Source: Sphingomonas panni
GTDB taxonomy: Bacteria > Pseudomonadota > Alphaproteobacteria > Sphingomonadales > Sphingomonadaceae
Assembly: GCF_022664435.1 (NCBI RefSeq)
Contig: NZ_JAKREU010000002.1
Coordinates: 62,001-126,000 of the forward strand
Reading direction: 5' to 3'
DNA length: 64,000 nucleotides
Shown here: positions 35,029-44,326 of the stretch, piece after piece
Layout: the number at the start of each line of letters is the position of its first letter
How positions within the stretch are numbered: the stretch's first letter is position 1
Program-made: the position numbers and the translations under genes
Notes under the pieces: model-generated
The model's database searches: none
What the model saw: the letters and a program-made list of their open reading frames with translations, nothing else
What the model was told of the DNA's origin: nothing

Positions 35029-37881
35029 GTGTTGAGCAGAACTGCCATTCTGGCGTCGGTGTCACTTTGCTCGTTGCTGACCGCCATATCGGCGAGTGCG
35101 CAGACCGCGACCGGCTACGCGCCCGATAGCAACACTTCGCCGGTCGAAGCGCCGGCACAGACGCCAACGGCCAGTAACGCAGCCGACGAAGAGGCCGACA
35201 TCGTCGTGACCGGCGTACGCGCATCGATCCTCGGCGCGCTGAACGTGAAGCGCAATGCGACGCAGGTCGTCGACTCGATCGTCGCGGAGGACGTGGGGAA
35301 ACTCCCCGACAATAACGTGATCGAAGCATTGCAGCGGGTCAGCGGTATCCAGGTGACGAACCGCACCGGCGGCGAGGCCGCGGGAATTTCGATCCGTGGG
35401 CTGCCCGACGCGCTGACCACGATGAACGGCCGCAATATCTTTACCGCGTCGGGACAGGCGTTCGCGTTGCAGGATATCCCGGCGAACCTCGTAAAGCGGA
35501 TCGATGTCTACAAGACGCGCGCCGCCGATCAGATCGAAACGGGCATCGCCGGCCAGATCGACGTGTTCACGCGTCGCCCGTTCGATTTCAAAGGGTTCGC
35601 CATCTCTGGTGTCGCGCGCGGCATTTACAACGAACAGGCCGATTCGTTTAACCCCAACGTCTCGGCGCTCATCAGCAACCGCTGGGAAACCGGCATCGGC
35701 GATATCGGCGTGCTGGTCAGCGGCAGCTATTCGCGCACAAAATTCCGCGACATGAGCGTGACGTCAGGCGCGATGGTGCCGTTCGTCACCGAAAACCCGC
35801 CGCCGGGCTATACCCCGTTGCAGCGCGTCTTCCCCGAAAGCGGCGCGTGGGAACCGGGTACCGAGCGTGGCCTTCCTACCGCGGCCGGCTCGACCTTCCT
35901 GCTGGGTGGGCGGCAGGTGCCCTATTACCTCTCGCGCGATGCGGTGTTCAGCCCCGACGTCAGCGGCACGCGCGAACGTCCGGCCGTCAACGCAGCGGTG
36001 CAATGGTCGCCGAACAGTTCGTCGACCTATACCGCCGAGTTCTTCTGGAACCAGTTCAGCGCGACGACGCAGAACAGCCTGTTCTTCAGTTTCGTCGACT
36101 GGTGGGGATCGCTCGGCGCCAACCCCAAATCGACGATCGAACTGTATCCGGGCACCAACATCATCAAGGCGCGCTCGGTCGGCGACGTGTATGGCTTCAA
36201 CAGCGGCGACTATACCCGGTCGAAGACCAACAGCTACGTCTATGCATTGAACGGTGACTGGAAGGTCGGCGACAATGCGCGGATCACCGCCGACCTGTCG
36301 TACCAGAACAGCCAGTTCGACACGCAATTTCTCGCGATGCGGATCGACCGCGTGGCCAAGCGGATCGATGTCGACTTCAATACGAAGAACGGCATCCCGG
36401 CCTATAACTTCGACAACAATGCGCTGCTGACCGACCCGACTCAGTGGAATGTCGGTGAATTCTACGACAACGCCAACCGGTCGAAGGGTGACGCGATCAC
36501 CCTGCACCTCGATGGCGAGAACAAGTGGGACGACGGCTTCCTGCGGCGGGTAAAGGCGGGCCTCCGCGTCGACAGTCGGAATGCGATGGATTCGGTCCGG
36601 GCGCAGGATGCGCGTGGTCTCGGGCGTCGCCTGTCGACACTCGATCCGGGACTGCAGCTGACCAATAAGGATTTCTTCGACGGACGCGCCAGCGTCCCTA
36701 CGTCGTGGCTGGTGCCCAATGGCAGCTATATTTACGAGAATGTCGACGCGATCCGGCAACTGTACAAGGGCAGCGTCGCACCGAACTTCAAGCTGTCGGA
36801 CCAGCTGTCGCTGACCGACGTGTTCGACATCAACGAAATCACCATGACCGCCTATGCGATGGCGGACGGGCAGATCAGCCTGTTCGGCCGTCCGCTCGAT
36901 GTGCAGGCCGGCGTGCGCTACGTCGATGTCGACACCAATTTCGTGTTCACCGACCGGTATAACGGCGCAGTCACCCGCGACTCGAACGGCACCAGCCGGT
37001 TCCTGCCCAGCGCGACGTTGCGCTATTCGATCACCGACGCTTTCCGGCTGCGCTTCAACTATGGCGAAACGCTGCGCCGGCCGGCGTTCGGCGACCTCAA
37101 CCCCAATCCCAACCTCGTCGGCGACCTCACCGGGGTCGGCCGTGGCAGCGGGGGATCGGGCAATCCGAACCTGCGCCCGACCACCTCACGCAACTATGAC
37201 CTGTCGGCCGAATGGTATTTCGAACGCAACAGCGCGATCTACACCACGCTCTTCCGGCGCGAGATCGATGGGCTGGTCGTGCCGCTCACCTCGCTGCTGG
37301 TCATCCCGGGCACGGGGCTGAACACCGATCGCTTCGCCGTTACCCGGCCGGAAAACGCGTCGAACGGCGTCTTGAAGGGGCTGGAACTGGGGCTGACCTA
37401 TTTCCCGACCTACCTGCCCTCGATCCTCGACGGCTTCGGGTTCCAGGGCAGCCTGACGCTGCTCGATTCGAAGCAGAACATCCCGATCTCCAACCAGGCG
37501 GGGCAGATCGTCGGCGAAACCGAATCCGGCTTCTTCGGCGTGTCCGACCTGTCGTACAACGCGACGCTCGCCTATGAACGCGGTGGCCTCGGCGCGCGGC
37601 TGTCCTATGTGTGGCGCAAGGCGTTCCTCGGCAACAACGAAGCGCGGCTGTTCGCCAATCCGATCGGTGTCTGGCGGCGGCCCGAAAGCAGCCTCGATTT
37701 CCAGCTGACCTGGGGGATCACCGACCGGCTGGGGCTGACGCTGGATGCCGTCAACCTGACCAACCAGACGCAGCAGAACTATTACCGGTTCGAGGATGCC
37801 GGCAACGCCGACCAGTTCAACCTGGGCACGACGCTGCTGTCGCGGACCTTCGCGGTCGGCGTGCGCTTCGCCCTCGACTGA
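35029..37881 (+). CDS. TonB-dependent receptor (large, glycan-type)
   Basis: A 950-residue outer-membrane receptor of the proteobacterial oar-less, CirA-like carbohydrate class (often matched by a TIGR01782-type model). GTG at 35029 has GGGAGGAGGGG seven bases upstream; signal peptide ends at ISASAQ. The TonB box is DIVVTGVRAS, and the plug has IVAEDVGKLPDNNVIEALQR and ISIRGLPDALTTMNGRN, which are typical of this class. The barrel closes with FAVGVRFALD. Two GH43 genes follow on the same strand, so the likely cargo is an arabinan or arabinose-containing oligosaccharide. Confidence 0.93.
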   Translation: MLSRTAILASVSLCSLLTAISASAQTATGYAPDSNTSPVEAPAQTPTASNAADEEADIVVTGVRASILGALNVKRNATQVVDSIVAEDVGKLPDNNVIEALQRVSGIQVTNRTGGEAAGISIRGLPDALTTMNGRNIFTASGQAFALQDIPANLVKRIDVYKTRAADQIETGIAGQIDVFTRRPFDFKGFAISGVARGIYNEQADSFNPNVSALISNRWETGIGDIGVLVSGSYSRTKFRDMSVTSGAMVPFVTENPPPGYTPLQRVFPESGAWEPGTERGLPTAAGSTFLLGGRQVPYYLSRDAVFSPDVSGTRERPAVNAAVQWSPNSSSTYTAEFFWNQFSATTQNSLFFSFVDWWGSLGANPKSTIELYPGTNIIKARSVGDVYGFNSGDYTRSKTNSYVYALNGDWKVGDNARITADLSYQNSQFDTQFLAMRIDRVAKRIDVDFNTKNGIPAYNFDNNALLTDPTQWNVGEFYDNANRSKGDAITLHLDGENKWDDGFLRRVKAGLRVDSRNAMDSVRAQDARGLGRRLSTLDPGLQLTNKDFFDGRASVPTSWLVPNGSYIYENVDAIRQLYKGSVAPNFKLSDQLSLTDVFDINEITMTAYAMADGQISLFGRPLDVQAGVRYVDVDTNFVFTDRYNGAVTRDSNGTSRFLPSATLRYSITDAFRLRFNYGETLRRPAFGDLNPNPNLVGDLTGVGRGSGGSGNPNLRPTTSRNYDLSAEWYFERNSAIYTTLFRREIDGLVVPLTSLLVIPGTGLNTDRFAVTRPENASNGVLKGLELGLTYFPTYLPSILDGFGFQGSLTLLDSKQNIPISNQAGQIVGETESGFFGVSDLSYNATLAYERGGLGARLSYVWRKAFLGNNEARLFANPIGVWRRPESSLDFQLTWGITDRLGLTLDAVNLTNQTQQNYYRFEDAGNADQFNLGTTLLSRTFAVGVRFALD

Positions 37882-37953
37882 TGCGGCGGCGGGCGCGGTG
37901 TTCGCGCCCCTGCCCCCTTCGCTGCCCTTCATCTTATTTCGGAGTGACCATCC

Positions 37954-39033
37954 ATGACCCGGTCCACGCTTCCGCTCGTCGCGCTCACCCTGTTCCTCGC
38001 CGGTTGCAGCGGCATCTCCGGCGGAGAGGCGAGCGGCAACATCTCCGCGCCCGCCGCACCCACACCGACGCCTACGCCGACCCCGACCGCCACCGCAACG
38101 CCGGTCGGCCTCGCGCTGACCGGCGATACGATGCCCGTCCATGACCCGGCGATCATCAAGGACGGCAACACCTATTTCCTGTTCGCCACCGGTTCGACGT
38201 CCGACCGCGAGGGGTTGCTGGCCACGCGTACGTCGAGCGACCTGAAGGCTTGGACGTACAGGGGGCCGGCCTATACCGCGCTGCCGGCATGGGCGACGAC
38301 GGCGGTGCCTGGCACGTCCGGCATCTGGGCGCCGGACATCGTCAAGCGGGGCGGCGAATATCGCCTATACTATTCCGTATCGACCTTCGGTTCGAACCGG
38401 TCGGCGATCGGCCTGACCACCACCAACGCGCTGAACCAGAATACGCCGTCCACCGGCTGGACCGACAAGGGCGCGGTGATCCAGTCCAGCACCAGCGACA
38501 ATTTCAACGCGATCGACCCCGCCGTCTTCACCGACGCCGATGGCCGCGAATGGATGGCGTTCGGCAGCTTTTGGTCCGGGATCAAGATGGTGCGGCTCGA
38601 TCCTGCAACCGGCCTGCGGCTGGCCAGCGACCAGACGGTCTATGCGCTGGCGTCGCGTCCGGCACCGACCGCGGTCGAGGCGCCGTTCGTCGTGCGCCAC
38701 GGCAATTTCTACTACCTGTTCGTGTCGTTCGACAATTGCTGCCAGGGAGCGAACAGCACCTATAACACCGTCGTCGGACGTTCGGCGTCACCGACCGGAC
38801 CCTATGTCGACAAGGCGGGCAAGGCGATGATGGACGGCGGCGGCACGCTTGTGCTGGCATCGGGTCAGGGTACCAATGCGCGCTATGTCGGGCGCGGCCA
38901 TGTCGCGGTTCTGCAGGAAAGCAGCGGTGACCATATCGTCTATCACGCCTATGACCGCGAGCGGAACGGCGCACCGACGCTGCAGATTCAGCGGCTGACC
39001 TGGGATGCCGATGGCTGGCCGGTGGCGCAGTAA
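37954..39033 (+). CDS. GH43 endo-arabinanase-like lipoprotein
   Basis: A 359-residue five-bladed beta-propeller glycosidase. The N-terminus is a lipoprotein signal (FLAGC), followed by a Pro-Thr linker (TPTPTPTPT near residues 36-50) that would hold the domain off the membrane. GH43 catalytic marks are HDPAIIK (general base Asp), NAIDPAVF (pKa-tuning Asp) and VEAPFV (acid Glu), with GIWAPDIV and SFDNCCQG typical of arabinan endo-1,5-alpha-L-arabinosidase. The spacing and the APDIV segment favour that activity. It lies 72 bases behind the receptor. Confidence 0.9.
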   Translation: MTRSTLPLVALTLFLAGCSGISGGEASGNISAPAAPTPTPTPTPTATATPVGLALTGDTMPVHDPAIIKDGNTYFLFATGSTSDREGLLATRTSSDLKAWTYRGPAYTALPAWATTAVPGTSGIWAPDIVKRGGEYRLYYSVSTFGSNRSAIGLTTTNALNQNTPSTGWTDKGAVIQSSTSDNFNAIDPAVFTDADGREWMAFGSFWSGIKMVRLDPATGLRLASDQTVYALASRPAPTAVEAPFVVRHGNFYYLFVSFDNCCQGANSTYNTVVGRSASPTGPYVDKAGKAMMDGGGTLVLASGQGTNARYVGRGHVAVLQESSGDHIVYHAYDRERNGAPTLQIQRLTWDADGWPVAQ

Positions 39034-39047
39034 GGGAGGGAATGTCG

Positions 39048-40097
39048 ATGACCGATCATCTGTCGCGCCGCGCGTTGCTGGGTGGCCTTGCCGCCGCCGG
39101 CTCGGTCGCCGCCCTGCCCACGCTGGCGCAACGTCGCCGGAGGGGTAGCGGAATCGTCAACCCGCTGGTCAGGAACCGCGCCGATGCGCAGGTCTTTCGC
39201 CACACCGATGGCTGGTATTACCTGACCGGGTCGGTGCCGGAATATGACCGGCTCGTGCTGCGCCGTTCCAAGACGATCGGCGGCCTGACCAACGCGCCTG
39301 AACGGGTGTTGTGGCGGCACGAGGCCAAGGGGCCGATGTCCGGGTTCCTGTGGGCACCGGAGTTGCACCTGATCGATGGCAAATGGATCATGTATTTCGC
39401 CGCGGGTCCGAGCGGTGGCGGCGAGGACGTGTTCCGCATCCGCACCTATGCCGTGGTATGCGACGGGCCCGATCCGATGACCGGCAACTGGACCGTGCTC
39501 GGCCAGTTGCAGACGCCGTGGGACAGCTTCAACCTCGACTCGACCAGCTTCGTCCATCGCGGCACCCGCTACCTCGCCTGGGCACAGCGCGAGCCGGGGA
39601 TCGAAACCAACTCGAACCTGTATCTGGCACCGCTCGCCACCCCCCTGACGCTGGCGGCCAAACCTGCCCGGCTGACCGTGCCGACGCTGCCATGGGAGAT
39701 ACGCGGGTATAAGGTCGCGGAAGCCCCGGCGCTGCTGGCGCGCAACGGGCGGCTGTTCATGACCTATTCGGCCAGCGCCACCGATGCGCGCTATTGCCTG
39801 GGGATGCTGACTGCGCGCGACGATGCCGACATCACGGACCCGGCCGCCTGGAGCAAATCGCCGGTGCCGGTGATGCAGACTTCGGTCGCGCACAAGATAT
39901 ACGGCCCCGGCCATAACAGCTTCACCGTGGACGAACGTGGACGCGACATGCTGGTGTTCCATGCGCGCGATTATGCGAAGATCGAGGGCGACCCGCTGTT
40001 CGATCCGAACCGCCATACCCGTGTCCAGCCGATCCGCTACGATGCGGCGGGCGTGCCGCAGTTCGATCCGCCCGTCGCCAACGGGCCGCTCGCATAG
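39048..40097 (+). CDS. GH43-type glycosidase with Tat signal
   Basis: A 349-residue GH43 protein with a twin-arginine signal (LSRRALLGGLAAAG, cleaved near TLAQ). Beta-propeller motifs are NPLVRNRADAQVFR (the base Asp), SGFLWAPELHLIDGKWIMYF and YKVAEAPALLARNG (acid Glu). The sequence resembles exo-acting alpha-L-arabinofuranosidases of GH43, so it would finish arabino-oligosaccharides made by its neighbour. The ATG at 39048 is chosen because AGGGAGGG lies seven bases upstream; the ATG two codons earlier is too close to that site. Confidence 0.85.
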   Translation: MTDHLSRRALLGGLAAAGSVAALPTLAQRRRRGSGIVNPLVRNRADAQVFRHTDGWYYLTGSVPEYDRLVLRRSKTIGGLTNAPERVLWRHEAKGPMSGFLWAPELHLIDGKWIMYFAAGPSGGGEDVFRIRTYAVVCDGPDPMTGNWTVLGQLQTPWDSFNLDSTSFVHRGTRYLAWAQREPGIETNSNLYLAPLATPLTLAAKPARLTVPTLPWEIRGYKVAEAPALLARNGRLFMTYSASATDARYCLGMLTARDDADITDPAAWSKSPVPVMQTSVAHKIYGPGHNSFTVDERGRDMLVFHARDYAKIEGDPLFDPNRHTRVQPIRYDAAGVPQFDPPVANGPLA

Positions 40098-40119
40098 CGC
40101 TCACGCACCCGATAACTAA

Positions 40120-40143
40120 CGATATAAAGAAATCTTTATATCG
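40120..40143. promoter_or_regulatory. AT-rich perfect palindrome before the riboswitch
   Basis: Arms CGATATAAAG and CTTTATATCG around AAAT. It lies between the GH43 stop and the riboswitch. TTGACA begins four bases after it (40147). It may be an operator of the methionine gene promoter or an end structure of the GH43 mRNA. Confidence 0.5.
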
Positions 40144-40177
40144 CGGTTGACAGGTGACGCCACATGGTGTTGAACCG

Positions 40178-40385
40178 TGGCGTCGAGGTTCCCCATCCCA
40201 GGCATGGCGATGGGGCTAAGACGGGAAGCCGGTGGTGTCCTTTCGGGCAGAATCCGGCGCTGCCCCCGCAACTGTAAGCGGCGAGTGGCGGCTCCATTTC
40301 GTGTCACTGGGTTCCCGCAAGGAACCTGGGAAGGCCGGAGCCACCGCGTAGACCCGTGAGCCAGGAGACCTGCCTTCCGACGCCA
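40178..40385 (+). ncRNA. Cobalamin riboswitch controlling mesX-mesD
   Basis: The B12 riboswitch core is clear: GAGGTTCCCC near the 5' side, ACGGGAAGCCGGTG, then the B12 box GCTGCCCCCGCAACTGTAAG at 40259-40278, CACTGG, GGGAAGGCCGG and the closing GAGCCAGGAGACCTGCC at 40358-40374. P1 is formed by TGGCGTCG (40178-40185) and CGACGCCA (40378-40385), a perfect 8-bp helix. The expression platform lies in the next 130 bases up to the mesX start; neither a T-run terminator nor a clear ribosome-site blocker was found there. High B12 should switch off the downstream genes. Confidence 0.95.
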
Positions 40386-40515
40386 TAACGTTCCTCGGAC
40401 GGGGGTTCCTCCGGTGGATCGCGCTTGATGCGTGGTCTGTCGGCGGCCTGCCGTCCGGGCCCGTTGCTCCCTTGCGCGCTCTCGCCTGTCCCTCGCCCGC
40501 AAAGCCAGGTGAAGC

Positions 40516-41490
40516 ATGACGAGCAGCGGTTTCGCATTCACGATCAGCAGTACGAATTTCGACGAGGACTATCGTCCGGCGGACGATACGCGGCTTACCA
40601 CGAACTTCGCGAACCTCGCGCGGGGGCCGGACCGGCGGGACAATCTGCGCCGGACGATGCGCATGATCGACCATCGCTTCAACGCGCTGATGCATTGGGA
40701 CAATCCGACCGGCGATCGCTATGCGGTGACGTTGCAGATCGTCTCCGCCGCGCTCCGCATCGGTGACGACGACGCCTTCCCGTTGATCGAGATGCTGCAC
40801 ACTGTCGTTACCGACCGGATCAGCGGCGGATGCAGCGACGGCATGGTCGGCAACAACTTCTCCTCCTACGTCCGCGATTATGATTTCAGCGTGGTGCTGC
40901 CGGGTCACCGCAAGGCCGGGGGCGATGCGACGCCCGACGGCTTCGGCGATCTGCACGGCAATCTGTTCAAGCAATTCGTCCGTTCGAATGCCTATCGCGA
41001 CCGGTTCCGCAAGGCACCGGTGATCTGCCTCAGCGTATCGAGCCGCGAAGTCTACCACCGCACCGCGAACGTCCACCCGATCCTCGGCGTCGAATACCGC
41101 ACCGGCGAAGGTTCGACGACCGACGATTATTTCGCGAAGATGGGGATGAAGGTCCGCTACTTCATGCCGCCGCACGGCGTCGCCCCGCTCGCCTTCTATC
41201 ATGTCGGCGATCTGGTCAGCGACTATAGCAATCTGGAACTGGCCAGCACCATCAGCACGATGGAGACGTTCCAGAAAATCTACCGGCCCGAAATCTACAA
41301 CGCCAATTCGGTGGCGGCGGAACGCTACCGGCCGAGCCTCGACTATCAGGACTATTCGCTGACCCGCATCGTCTACGACCGCGAGGAACGCAGCCGGCTG
41401 GCCATCGAACAGGGCCGCTTCGCCGAGGAAACGTTCATCAAGCCGCATGGGGCCGCGCTGCAGCGCTGGTCCGCGACTGCCGGCCATTGA
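40516..41490 (+). CDS. mesX: MesX (DUF1852), partner of B12/folate-independent methionine synthase
   Basis: A 324-residue DUF1852 protein. From published work on core-MetE proteins, MesX together with MesD makes methionine from homocysteine without a folate methyl donor and appears to need oxygen; MesX is proposed to act as an oxygenase supplying the methyl group. Diagnostic stretches are STNFDEDYRPADDTRLTTNF, HRFNALMHWDNP, GNNFSSYVRDYDF and LHGNLFKQFVRS. There is no signal peptide. AGGTGAAGC precedes the ATG. It lies downstream of the cobalamin riboswitch and 25 bases before mesD. Confidence 0.9.
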   Translation: MTSSGFAFTISSTNFDEDYRPADDTRLTTNFANLARGPDRRDNLRRTMRMIDHRFNALMHWDNPTGDRYAVTLQIVSAALRIGDDDAFPLIEMLHTVVTDRISGGCSDGMVGNNFSSYVRDYDFSVVLPGHRKAGGDATPDGFGDLHGNLFKQFVRSNAYRDRFRKAPVICLSVSSREVYHRTANVHPILGVEYRTGEGSTTDDYFAKMGMKVRYFMPPHGVAPLAFYHVGDLVSDYSNLELASTISTMETFQKIYRPEIYNANSVAAERYRPSLDYQDYSLTRIVYDREERSRLAIEQGRFAEETFIKPHGAALQRWSATAGH

Positions 41491-41515
41491 TCCCCGCTTC
41501 TCCAAGGTATTCGAC

Positions 41516-42544
41516 ATGACGACATTGTTGCCGACGACAACCGCGGGCAGCCTGCCCAAACCGTGCTGGCTCGCCGAGCCAGAAACCCTGTGGTCGCCGT
41601 GGAAGCTGACCGGCGACGCATTGGTCGCGGGCAAGCGCGACGCGCTGCGTCTCGCGGTCGAGGATCAGCGCCAGGCCGGGATCGACATTCTGGGCGATGG
41701 TGAACAGACGCGCCAGCATTTCGTCACTACCTTCATCGAGCATCTGGCGGGCGTCGATTTCCAGAAGCGCGAGACGGTCCGCATCCGCAACCGCTACGAC
41801 GCCAGCGTGCCCACGGTCACGGGTGCCGTGTCCCGCCCCGAACCGGTGTTCGTCGACGACGCCCGTTTCCTGCGCGCGCAGACCGATCGGCCGATCAAAT
41901 GGACTCTGCCGGGTCCGATGACGATGATCGACACGCTGTACGACGCCCATTACCGAAGCCGGGAACGGCTCGCCTGGGAATTTGCCTGCATTTTGAACGA
42001 GGAGGCGCGGGAGCTGGTGGCCGCCGGCGTCGACATCGTCCAGTTCGACGAACCGGCGTTCAACGTCTTCTTCGACGAAGCGAACGACTGGGGCATCGCA
42101 ACACTCGAGCGTGCGGCACAGGGACTGAACGCCGAGACCGCCGTCCATATCTGCTACGGCTATGGCATTCCGGCCAATACGGAATGGAAGAAGACGCTCG
42201 GATCGGAATGGCGGCAATATGAGCGGACCTTCCCCAATCTCCAGAAGTCGTCGATCGATATCGTCTCGCTGGAATGCCATAATTCGCGTGTCCCGCTGGA
42301 CCTCATCGAACTGATCCGGGGCAAGAAGGTGATGGTCGGGGCGATCGATGTCGCGACCGATACGGTCGAGACGCCGGAAGAGGTTGCCGCCACCCTGCGC
42401 AGCGCGCTGCGCTTCATCGATGCCGACAAGCTGTATCCGGCGACCAATTGCGGGATGGCGCCGCTGTCCCGCAGCGTTGCGCAGGGGAAGCTGAAGGCGC
42501 TGGGAGCCGGGGCAGCGATCGTCCGCCGCGAGCTATCTTCCTGA
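41516..42544 (+). CDS. mesD: MesD-type core methionine synthase
   Basis: A 342-residue protein equal to the C-terminal catalytic half of MetE, without its folate-binding N-terminal half. Zinc ligands are visible: His and Cys of AVHICYGYG, Glu of SLECHNSR and Cys of NCGMAPLS; QFDEPAFN is the homocysteine-binding segment. As the partner of MesX it would methylate homocysteine to methionine. The ATG at 41516 has AAGG eight bases upstream, and the 23-residue extension in the same frame is part of the end of mesX, so it is discarded. Control by the upstream B12 riboswitch fits a B12-sparing role. Confidence 0.92.
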   Translation: MTTLLPTTTAGSLPKPCWLAEPETLWSPWKLTGDALVAGKRDALRLAVEDQRQAGIDILGDGEQTRQHFVTTFIEHLAGVDFQKRETVRIRNRYDASVPTVTGAVSRPEPVFVDDARFLRAQTDRPIKWTLPGPMTMIDTLYDAHYRSRERLAWEFACILNEEARELVAAGVDIVQFDEPAFNVFFDEANDWGIATLERAAQGLNAETAVHICYGYGIPANTEWKKTLGSEWRQYERTFPNLQKSSIDIVSLECHNSRVPLDLIELIRGKKVMVGAIDVATDTVETPEEVAATLRSALRFIDADKLYPATNCGMAPLSRSVAQGKLKALGAGAAIVRRELSS

Positions 42545-42658
42545 CCGGCCGGGCTTTCTCGCCTGGAAGGGTCATCACGGACTAATTGGCGGCCATGTGG
42601 AACAGCATGGCCGTCCCCGCTTTACACACCCGTCGCAGCTTGATGGGAAGATCGCCGG

Positions 42659-43438
42659 ATGCCGAGAGTGTTTCTGCTGCACGCCCTTGGCTCGAGCGCG
42701 CGCGAATGGGACGACATCGTCGAGGCCCTCGGCGAAGGTTTCGAATGCGTCGCCTTGAACATTCCCGGGTTTGGCGACACCCCGGATGCCGATCTGGACT
42801 TGGCAGGCCTGCTCGCCTGGTTTGCGGGAGAGGTTTCCGCCCGACCGTTTCAGCCATGGTCGGTGGTCGGGCACAGCATGGGCGGCAAGATCGCCACGCT
42901 CGCCGCCGCCCGGGCAGGCGACGGAGACGCCGCCTTTGCCGGGCTGAGCGCCGTCGTCCTGCTCGCCGCCTCTCCCCCCGCCCCGGAACCGATGGACGAT
43001 GCCCGCCGGCAGCAAATGCTCGGCTGGATCGCCGATGGCCGGATCGATCGGGAAGAGGCCGCAGCCTTCGTCGACGACAATTGCGCAGCCCGGTTGCCGG
43101 ATATCGTTCGGGAAAAGGCGATCGAGGACGTCATGCGTGCCGGTCCGCTGGCGTGGCGCGCATGGCTGGAAAGGGGCAGCCGCGAGGACTGGCGCGACTC
43201 GGTCGGGAGCATTTCGCTGCCGACGCTGATCGTCGCGGGCGGTGAGGACGGTGATCTGGGTGAAGACGCGCAGCGTCGCCTGAACCTGCCCCACTATCCC
43301 GATGCCCGGCTGGAGGTCTTGGCCGGCGCGGCACATCTGCTGCCGTACGAAGCCGCGTCTGAGACGGCCGCGTTGATCGCTGGGCATATCCGGTCGGCAT
43401 TGCCCGAACCAACCGCGCAGGTCCTGCTGCAGGACTAG
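42659..43438 (+). CDS. Alpha/beta-fold hydrolase
   Basis: A 259-residue cytosolic hydrolase. The oxyanion-hole motif is VFLLHALGSSAREW, the nucleophile elbow GHSMGG (Ser near residue 72), the acid probably in VAGGEDGDLGED and the His in GAAHLLPYEA. The class contains many esterases and dehalogenase-like enzymes, so no substrate is offered. It starts 114 bases after mesD and precedes an SDR gene by 41 bases; a weak four-base hairpin followed by TTTT lies between them (43452-43467). Confidence 0.85.
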   Translation: MPRVFLLHALGSSAREWDDIVEALGEGFECVALNIPGFGDTPDADLDLAGLLAWFAGEVSARPFQPWSVVGHSMGGKIATLAAARAGDGDAAFAGLSAVVLLAASPPAPEPMDDARRQQMLGWIADGRIDREEAAAFVDDNCAARLPDIVREKAIEDVMRAGPLAWRAWLERGSREDWRDSVGSISLPTLIVAGGEDGDLGEDAQRRLNLPHYPDARLEVLAGAAHLLPYEAASETAALIAGHIRSALPEPTAQVLLQD

Positions 43439-43479
43439 ACCCGTCGATTTCGCCCGCTTGGGCTTTTGGGAGAAACATA

Positions 43480-44283
43480 GTGGATCTGGGTATCAAGGGT
43501 CGCATCGCGCTGATCAGCGGCGCGGATTCAGGAATGGGCAAGGAAACTGCCCGACTGCTGCTCGAAGCCGGCGTGCGGGTCGCGCTGACTGACAAGGACG
43601 GCGGCACGCTGGACGAGGCTGCGGCGGACCTCAAGCGGCTTGGCGACGTCGTCGCGGTGACGGGCGATGTGACGAAGGCCGCCGACGTCGCCGAAATCTG
43701 GCGGCAGGTGCGGGAGCAACTGGGTGCGCCCGACATCTTCGTCAACGCAGCCGGTGTTACCGGCGCGACGGGGGATTTCCTCGAGGTGGACGATGCCGGC
43801 TGGCTGGAAACGCTCGACATCAACCTGATGGGCGCGGTTCGCATGTGTCGCGAGGCGATCCCCGCGATGCGTAAGCGTGGCTGGGGTCGTATCGTCCTCT
43901 TCTCCTCGGAGGACGCGGTACAGCCCTATGTCGATGAACTCGCCTATTGCGCATCGAAGGCGGGGATCAACAGCTTGGCCAAGGGACTGTCCAAGGCCTA
44001 TGGCTGCGACAATGTCCTCGTGAACACCGTCTCACCGGCATTCATCGCGACACCGATGACCGACGCCATGATGCGCAAGCGCGCCGAGGAAAAGGGCGTG
44101 TCCTTCGACGAAGCGATCGAAAGTTTCCTTGAGGAGGAACGTCCCGGGATGGTCCTGAAGCGTCGCGGCAAGGCCGAGGAAGTGGCCGCCGCCGCCGTGT
44201 TCCTGTGTTCCGAGCGCGCAAGCTTCATCAACGGCGCCGGCATTCGTGTCGACTCCGGCTCGGTTTTCACGGTGGCAAGCTGA
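43480..44283 (+). CDS. Short-chain dehydrogenase/reductase
   Basis: A 267-residue classical SDR. NAD(P)-binding: ALISGADSGMGKETA; the NAG equivalent is NAAG at VNAAGVTGATG. The catalytic Ser is in LFSSEDAVQ and Tyr-x3-Lys in LAYCASKAGINSLAKG. The C-terminal GAGIRVDSGSVFTVAS is as in many sugar- or hydroxyacid-type SDRs. GTG is the start, with GGGAG eight bases before. The substrate is unknown. It is convergent with another SDR across a strong hairpin. Confidence 0.88.
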   Translation: MDLGIKGRIALISGADSGMGKETARLLLEAGVRVALTDKDGGTLDEAAADLKRLGDVVAVTGDVTKAADVAEIWRQVREQLGAPDIFVNAAGVTGATGDFLEVDDAGWLETLDINLMGAVRMCREAIPAMRKRGWGRIVLFSSEDAVQPYVDELAYCASKAGINSLAKGLSKAYGCDNVLVNTVSPAFIATPMTDAMMRKRAEEKGVSFDEAIESFLEEERPGMVLKRRGKAEEVAAAAVFLCSERASFINGAGIRVDSGSVFTVAS

Positions 44284-44288
44284 GCGAT

Positions 44289-44323
44289 ATCGGCCCCGGC
44301 GCTGTCCATGCGCCGGGGCCGAT
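44289..44323. terminator. Bidirectional hairpin terminator between convergent SDR genes
   Basis: A perfect 13-bp stem (arms ATCGGCCCCGGCG and CGCCGGGGCCGAT) with a nine-base loop, placed between the two stops. No T-run is present, but position and strength favour transcription end in both directions. Confidence 0.75.
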
Positions 44324-44326
44324 CAT

